A DNA stretch of 64,000 nt, taken from positions 5,952,001-6,016,000 of the forward strand of contig JAJTUQ010000003.1 of the NCBI GenBank assembly GCA_021399445.1. The letters run 5' to 3'. Both the position numbers and the translations under genes were made by a program. Every line of letters begins with the position of its first letter. Position 1 is the stretch's first letter. The notes beneath the pieces are model-generated. The model saw nothing but the letters and a program-made list of their open reading frames with translations. It searched no databases and had not been told where the DNA came from. This document shows, one piece after another, positions 57,711 to 64,000 of the stretch. This DNA comes from Xylogone sp. PMI_703 (taxonomy: Eukaryota > Ascomycota > Leotiomycetes).

Positions 57711-58841
57711 ATTGAGTATAGGTTACAAACAAGGAGGCTGTTGTGGGTATTGACAGGAGATAGAGAAACATGAAAAATATTAAAGGGACAACTCTAGGAT
57801 TTATAACCAGTATGATATACCTTACGAACTTCCTGGGATCGAGATATCAAGTGGTCTGAGCCGCTCATCCCACGGAAGAACAGAGCACAAACGCGTAACG
57901 CGCCTAGATATATGCCTATCTATTCTTTATAATATGGTTAAGAGTGCGCATTAGATATTAAGATTTAGATAAGAAGTACTAATTACAGTGGCAATCTAAG
58001 CGCGCTGCGGGGAATCAGTATCGAAGAGAGCGGTTGTTGCCTACAATGCTGGCCCGAACGAAACTCCCCGCATTCTCAACTCTCCTGAGCTTACCTTGGC
58101 AGCTATTCCATTAGAGATACAGATACGTGAATAATCAGTGCATTCTGTATTTTAAAGTAAAGGTAGGCCAGGTAATATAATTGGACAGATGGGCGTAAGC
58201 AGACACTGCCATCATTCATCGTAAGCCGCCACAGTATGGTTGTGGTTTTTGATTTGCTAGCTAGCTTTCCAATAGCTTATTAGCTCTATGGATGCATTAT
58301 CATAGGAGATATCTTTATTTCTGCTATCCATATGAAGACATCACTTGGCAACAATAATGCTACTATTCCCGATAAATTTAGAATTAGAACATAGCTAATG
58401 AGCGTAATAAAATTTCTCCGACATGGGCTGATATGGATTCCAAGATTAATTCTCTTATTCTTGCATAAAGCCTATAACCGAGAGCCTACGATCGAAATCC
58501 AGCATTCATCCACTTAGTGATACTTTTATAACCCTACCATATACTCGATAATGTAGAGCACAATATTTATACTCAGCATAATGACTTGTCAATGTATCAC
58601 TACGCTGCATACCAATTTTATGCAAGCATAACTGGGAATCCAATTGTATGATGGGGAAAGCCCCGCTCCGAGAAAATCGAGTGTCGTCATACCATGAGCT
58701 GATCAAGAAAATGGCCAACAACCTTAGAAAAAGTGCTTCGTCCTCGATCTTCAGGAACACAGCTTCATTTATGGTTTAGTAAACCTCTTTTAGTTCCAGC
58801 AACAGAAAGGAGAGAAGAAAGCCCAGACTAATACTCTCAAA
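57711..58841. promoter_or_regulatory. Divergent promoter region, amine oxidase and GAD
   Basis: 1.13 kb between two divergent start codons (57710 minus, 58842 plus). No gene is seen. It is the natural place for shared regulatory sites; I could not identify a specific operator by eye, though inverted CGG-type half-sites for the neighbouring Zn2Cys6 factor would be expected here. Confidence 0.4.
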
Positions 58842-60804
58842 ATGTCTCTCGCACGTCACGTAAGTTCGACACTTCCATCTATTGTGGCCCAGACTGCTGC
58901 GGACTTAATCTTGACAATCATTGCACGTCGACGCGTCTGTATGTCCGACAAACTCACATGGAATTCTAGGTAGATCCGGACGAAATCATCGAAAAGCTCC
59001 ATGGCATGCACATGTCGGAGGCAGGCAAGAAACATGTGCACACTCATGGAGGAACATCCCACATAACGCCATATACAACCCGATATGCAAGTAAACAGGA
59101 GATTTCGAAATTCAAGTTGCCGCAGGATGGCGCTCCTGCAGATACGGTTCACCAAATGCTCAAGGATGAGCTCGATCTCGATGGCAAGCCGAATCTGAAT
59201 CTGGCTAGGTATGTTCATCTCATTGGCGGCTCGAGTAGATTATCTTTGCAGGAATAATAGCTAACTCATCATGGCGCAATCTATTAGTTTTGTTTCAACA
59301 TACATGGAAAGCCAGGCCGAGCAGCTGATAGTTGAAAATATCTCCAAGAACTTGGCTGATGCCGATGAGTATCCAGCCATGATGCAGATTCATGCTCGTT
59401 GCATCTCGATCCTTGCGCATCTCTGGAATGTGCAAAAAGGGGAACGAGCAATCGGATCTGCAACCACTGGGTCCTCCGAAGCCATCCACCTAGGTGGCTT
59501 GGCCATGAAGCGGCGCTGGCAGGAGAAAAGACGGAGTCAGGGAAAGGATACAAGCAAGCCCAACATCATCATGGGTGCAAATGCTCAGGTCGCGCTGGAG
59601 AAGTTTGCGAGGTACTTTGAGGTCGAAGCAAGGATCTTGCCGGTCTCAAGAGAGAGCAACTATAGACTTGATCCTGAGCTAGTGAAAAAGAATATCGATG
59701 AGAACACAATTGGAGTGTTTGTAATCCTGGGAAGTACCTACACGGGTCATTGTAAGTACTGTATCTGTTCTGCACTATTGTGATTAACGATGAGCGCAAG
59801 ACACTAACTTGGTCACGCAGACGAACCTGTAGAAGAGATTTCCAAGATCCTCGATGATTTCGAGACTAAGACGGGAATTGATATTCCCATTCATGTTGAT
59901 GCCGCATCAGGAGGCTTCGTAGCACCGTTTGCCTTCGCTAAGACCGGTGGCCCTAAATGGTATAACGTCCCCCCAGCTTCCTAAGAAAAAGCCACTGTGA
60001 CATGGGCTCACATCTAGCTACAGGGATTTCTCTCTTCCCCGTGTCAAATCAATTAATGTATCTGGTCACAAATTTGGCTTGGTCTACCCGGGCGTGGGTT
60101 GGATAGTCTGGCGCGACGAATCATTCCTGCCCAAGCATCTGATCTTTGAGCTTCATTACCTAGGCGGCACGGAACAGTCATTCACTCTTAACTTCTCTCG
60201 GCCAGGAGCGCAGGTAATAGCGCAGTACTATAATTTCATCCATCTGGGATTTAATGGATACCGCCAGATTATCGAGAATTGCCTATCCAATGCGCGATTA
60301 TTGTCTAAGAGCCTTGAAGCCACGGGTTGGTATGTATGTGTTAGCGATATTCACAGGAAGAAAGGCGTGCACGAGTTCCAGGGCACCGATGAGATTGTCT
60401 TCGGAGGAGAGGACGAGACGTCTGCGGATTACAATGCCGGCCTCCCCGTTGTAGCTTTCCACTTCTCAGATAAGTTCAAGGAGCAATTCCCCCACATCCA
60501 GCAGGCGAGCATCTCGAACCTGCTGCGGGCCAAACAGTACATCATCCCCAACTACCCGCTCCCACCGAACGAGGAGAAGACAGAGATTCTACGCATCGTG
60601 ATACGGGAGTCGATGAGCTTCGATTTGCTGGATCGTCTGATTACGGACATCATCCAGGTCACCCAAGATCTGATCGACAGCGACAAGCAAGATCTGAGCG
60701 TGCTCGCGGCGCATCACAATACGAGCGTGGAGAAGGTCCTGGCCGGCCGCAGCGGCGAGGAGATCAGTCCTATGAGCAGCGGAGTACATAAAAGCGTGTG
60801 TTAA
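58842..60804 (+). CDS. Glutamate decarboxylase
   Basis: Five exons, 58842-58859, 58970-59208, 59288-59751, 59821-59959 and 60024-60804, give 546 residues; all phases agree. The first exon is only six codons (MSLARH). The PLP-dependent group II decarboxylase fold is clear: [61 protein letters not shown] (Asp pairing with the cofactor nitrogen) and [18 protein letters not shown], where Lys near 303 binds PLP. The C-terminal part includes [16 protein letters not shown], and the protein ends in a Ser-rich tail. The enzyme converts glutamate to GABA plus CO2, feeding the GABA shunt and acid or oxidative stress tolerance; it is cytosolic. Exon 2 encodes [23 protein letters not shown], the N-terminal segment of GAD. 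Confidence 0.96.
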
Positions 60805-63146
60805 TAACCTAAAAATAAAGTGTTAAATAATTTTTTACGAAGGCGTTTCTGACAGCTCAATTTTTATCTCTGTAATTGCTTTTTTTTACCTTTTTACCTT
60901 TTTACCTTTTGCTCTTTCTGAAGCTAATTTGTCGGCGCGGCACGTTGCTGGGGCATCGGACGGGACGAAAGAACGAAAGACGTTGCGCAATCATCTGGCT
61001 TACGTTAAAGAAAAGGATTCTGAAGATGTTAATTAGGGAGGAAAGGGAAATGCACGATCATTACTGTACAGCCGAAGTGCGTGGTACAAGCCAAGGAGTT
61101 CTGGTACGAAGGAGCGAGCAGTCCGGGTTGGCGCTGTCGATCTAGATCTCCAGCGGGCCTGCGAAGGAGCAAGATGCTGTAGCACCTGGACCGGGCCTGT
61201 CCCGATTTGGTGCAGGCGAGCCCTGCGGGACCAGGAGCAGACGCCCGAAGCAGACGCCCGAAGCAGACGCCCGAAGCAGACAACTGGAGGATGCAGTTCG
61301 CTGGATCGGTACACACTGGCTCAATCCATCGATCCATGGTGGTGATCGTGGTGATGTGTGGCGGCGTATGTTGCCAGGCCTAGACTGCGAGGCGGCGGCG
61401 TGTGTTTGGGCGGAGCAGCACTGTGGCTAGCTGGATTCCGTAACAATTGAGACCTGAGAGCTGGCGGCCGTATCTCGCGCAAGGTATTGCAGCGGAAAAG
61501 CGATTGTTTCCAGTTCGATGAATGATACGAGACGAAAATGTCACTTCTGTCGTAGAACACCGACCTGTTGGAATGGAATAGTATTTAATGGGTGGGGCTG
61601 GTTGAGGTTGAGCTAGACTGGGCTCGGGGCTACTGCACCACTGTCCTGATGCTGAGCCGACACCTAAATTGTACTGGAACTCCGCTGGAACAACAGCGAG
61701 GCACAGGGCTTCCAGACGCCAATGGTTCACCCGGAAATGCCCTACTCAGGCATGCCTGTAGCCCCGCTTGAGGGAGGGCTTTAGTGGTTGTGGGTGCTGC
61801 TCAGTTGATGTACGGTGGTTGGCCTGCAGCTGGGCTCCACCCTCACGTGCCCCCTCCTCCTTCGACAACCTCGCGGTTGACAGCCCGCACGTCCCAGAGA
61901 GCCTCCACCAGCATCCCCCAGCACTCACCGTCATCCACTCATCGGCCTCATCGACACATCGACATCTCAAACACCGTCAAAACCTTGACGTGCTTGCAGA
62001 CGCACCCGTCCAATAGTTCTCGTGGCCCTGGTTCATCTGATACATTTCTGCACGCCTCGTGCAGCATCGGGTGCTCCATATCGATCATGGATCCATCGCT
62101 TCACCGTTCTCAATCGTCCGCTCTCACACATGCATACACATATACATACACATGGCGTCGTAAAATCTCCAGCCCTACCGGTCATGATCGACCACAAGTG
62201 CCGTGACGTCGATCGACTACTTGTACTACCATACGAACAGAACAGAGTACCACTATCGAGCAAGCACGTCCTCGTTCTTGTCGGTTCCCGCTAGCGCCTG
62301 CGAATAACCACATCCACGCTCCTCCCGGTTGCCATAGCGGAGAGGGCTTGATATTGGGAGCTCACTGTGCGTGCCGCTATCACCCCGGAGCTCGAGGGAC
62401 AACATGCGTTTGGCGAGTCCTGGGCTGTGGTTCTTTGATTGCGTTGACTGTGCTGAGCTGTATTGATTCGGCACCCGTCTAGATCCCAGATCACATCTCT
62501 TCTCTCTCTCTACATTCTGGCTTGGCTCTCTGTGCCGTGCTTGTATATGTGTATGTGTATGTGTGAGAGCCAGTGTGCTATGTTCTCCAGTCCCAGGACG
62601 ATCAACCGCCTTAGGACAACGTCCGCTCACGGCCTCCTTCCCGCTGCAACTACTACTGAGCTGGAGAGCTGAACCGAAACGGGACCCAGAAGGGCGTTGA
62701 TCTGCTTCATCTCCAGCCTGCAACCCAAGTTTTCTTTCTCCTAGTTTTCTTTCGATTTTCTCCGTTGTTTAACCGCTTCTTCTAGCTGCTTCGCTTGGAC
62801 CTAATCATCTCTCCTTATATGCATATGGCCTTTCTGGCACTGGTCAGCCTTCTTTCCTTCCTCCCGTCTCTTGATCATCCTGCATTCTCTCCCGGTTTGC
62901 TTGTCCGGGATACAGCATCATCACTGCATTGTGGCTTACGACAAGATCCATTTAAAGGTGGCCTACGGCTCAGCTCGGCGAATAACAGCCATTGACTTAC
63001 CCACAAGGAAACTTTTTTCCCGTTCCTTATTCCTGAAGAGAACAAGTTGACATTTTTGTCACTGAGGGAAATAAACTCTACATTTCAGCACGCCACTATC
63101 TCATCTTCCACCCACTTCTGAGAGTAGCAAGTAGTAGACCCGGACT
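60805..63146. other. Long GC-richer leader region upstream of cryptochrome
   Basis: 2.3 kb without a recognisable gene. Composition is GC-richer than the rest of the window and many overlapping open frames result from that. It contains a 13 bp tandem repeat (61238-61280), CA/TG-rich microsatellite-like stretches (62130-62155 and 62545-62565), a CT run (62500-62512), and pyrimidine-rich DNA just before 63147. This is most like a long promoter/5' leader of a light-regulated gene. Confidence 0.45.
61238..61280. repeat. 13 bp tandem repeat, 3.3 copies
   Basis: CAGACGCCCGAAG is repeated exactly three times from 61238 to 61276, followed by a partial copy CAGA. Copies are identical, indicating recent slippage. 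Confidence 0.8.
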
Positions 63147-64000
63147 ATGGCGCCATCTAACCTTCTTATCTACGTTCTACGTCGGGATCTCCGTCAAGCT
63201 GATAATCCTATCCTTCACAAATTGGCAACTTCGCCTGACCATGGCTTCACCCATCTGCTTCCTGTCTACGTCTTTGCTGCTCAGCAGATCGAGGTGTCAG
63301 GCTTCCTTGTCCCTGCTAGTGATACTACTCCCCCGCCCAAATCACCCTATCCAGAAGCTAAGAGCAGAGTGGGCGGATTCTGGCGTTGCGGCCCGCACCG
63401 AGCTAAGTTTTTAGCGGAAAGCGTATGGGATTTGAAGTCCAGCCTCGAGAATGTTGGTAGCGGTCTCTGCGTGAGGGTTGGATTGGTACGCGACGTCGTC
63501 AGCGCATTAGTAGAAGGATTCCAGCAAAATGATGATACAGGAAGTACGGGCGAAACCAAACTGAATGTGGGAGCGGTGTGGATGACGTCGGAGGAAGCAG
63601 TCGAGGAGAAGGAAGAAGAGAAAGACGTCAAGGAGGTCTGTGAGAAGCTTGGAGTTGGGTTCAAGCTCTGGAGAGATGAGAAGTACTTCGTCGATGAGTG
63701 AGTATTGCAAAGAGCTTTTTTCCAATTTTCGTTATAGCTTGTTGAGACTACATCTCTTCTCCTTTTCATCCTTGGTTGGGCTAGGGTGCCCCTGCTATTT
63801 TACTATACTTTCCCTCGCCTTACTAACGTCAGGTAATGTAGCCGTGATCTACCATTCTCAGATCCCCAGGAACTCCCAGATATTTACACAACATACCGTA
63901 AGTCTTTAGAACCGCTACGCAAGGTACCACGTGCGGCTCTCCCTGCGCCAGCAAAAGGATCGTTACCACTATATCCTGATAGCAGTCTTATACCGGCTCA
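63147..64000 (+). CDS. Cryptochrome DASH (photolyase family), 3' truncated by window
   Basis: Exon 1, 63147-63697, joins exon 2 from 63842 to the right edge (intron 144 nt), giving the first 236 residues. The N-terminus LLIYVLRRDLRQADNPILHKLA and FTHLLPVYVFAAQQIEVSGF is the photolyase alpha/beta domain in its DASH form, which binds the antenna pterin. After the splice, DRDLPFSDPQELPDIYTTYRK and LEPLRKVPRAALPAP follow, again as in fungal DASH proteins. DASH cryptochromes are blue-light flavoproteins that repair cyclobutane dimers in single-stranded DNA and influence light-regulated development or metabolism. The FAD-binding helical domain lies outside the window. An acidic insertion (VEEKEEEKDVKEV) near residue 155 is longer than usual. 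Confidence 0.9.

Noticed and set aside
61029..62723. Many overlapping 60-156 codon frames on both strands
   Set aside because: They overlap one another in several phases, contain the tandem and dinucleotide repeats and have no family features.

Overview
The window is nuclear DNA of a filamentous ascomycete (Pezizomycotina). The evidence is consistent: genes are split by 44-93 nt introns with GT..AG ends and CTNAC-like branch sites; there are Zn2Cys6 regulators, a microsomal P450, single-domain FAD monooxygenases, secreted carbohydrate-active enzymes with signal peptides, and a DASH-type cryptochrome. Genes are monocistronic, lie on both strands, and are separated by 0.3-2.3 kb of AT-rich DNA. 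No tRNA, rRNA, CRISPR array, intact transposon, PKS or NRPS gene was seen. The species cannot be fixed from what is here. All exon joins below were read by eye from splice signals, reading frame and family fit.

Layout. 1-12 kb: an unrecognised partial gene running off the left edge, an M50-like membrane metalloprotease, a lineage-restricted unknown protein (6.2-7.1 kb), a related-looking broken gene (8.0-8.8 kb), and a CYP65-like P450. 13-25 kb: a PGAP4-like membrane glycosyltransferase, a forkhead-like regulator, a secreted six-hairpin glycosidase, a Zn2Cys6 factor, and a divergently transcribed FAD monooxygenase. 25-34 kb: a secreted cysteine-rich protein with an NPP1-like region, a PL7 polysaccharide lyase carrying four cysteine-rich repeats, a flavin-reductase-like protein and a dienelactone hydrolase. 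34.7-46.5 kb: an accessory, partly decaying stretch. It holds a transcription factor without a visible DNA-binding domain, a bZIP gene with a stop in its basic region, an AKR7-like reductase with a frameshift, an intact HerA/FtsK-like P-loop ATPase, an intact GH95 alpha-fucosidase and a GDSL esterase with a frameshift. 47-53 kb: a single-pass membrane protein, a zinc alcohol dehydrogenase and an intact aldo-keto reductase. 54-61 kb: a Zn2Cys6 regulator, a RidA-amine oxidase fusion and glutamate decarboxylase. 61-64 kb: a long repeat-bearing leader region and the start of cryptochrome DASH.

How the genes may work together. The clearest candidate module is 53.9-60.8 kb. A RidA-like domain is fused in one polypeptide to a flavin amine oxidase. 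It shares a 1.1 kb divergent intergenic region with glutamate decarboxylase and faces a Zn2Cys6 regulator tail to tail. This suggests a locus for amine/imine handling around glutamate and GABA (inference). The GH95, PL7, six-hairpin and GDSL enzymes fit polysaccharide breakdown. The P450, monooxygenase, reductases and hydrolase look like detoxification or peripheral catabolism rather than a classical biosynthetic cluster.
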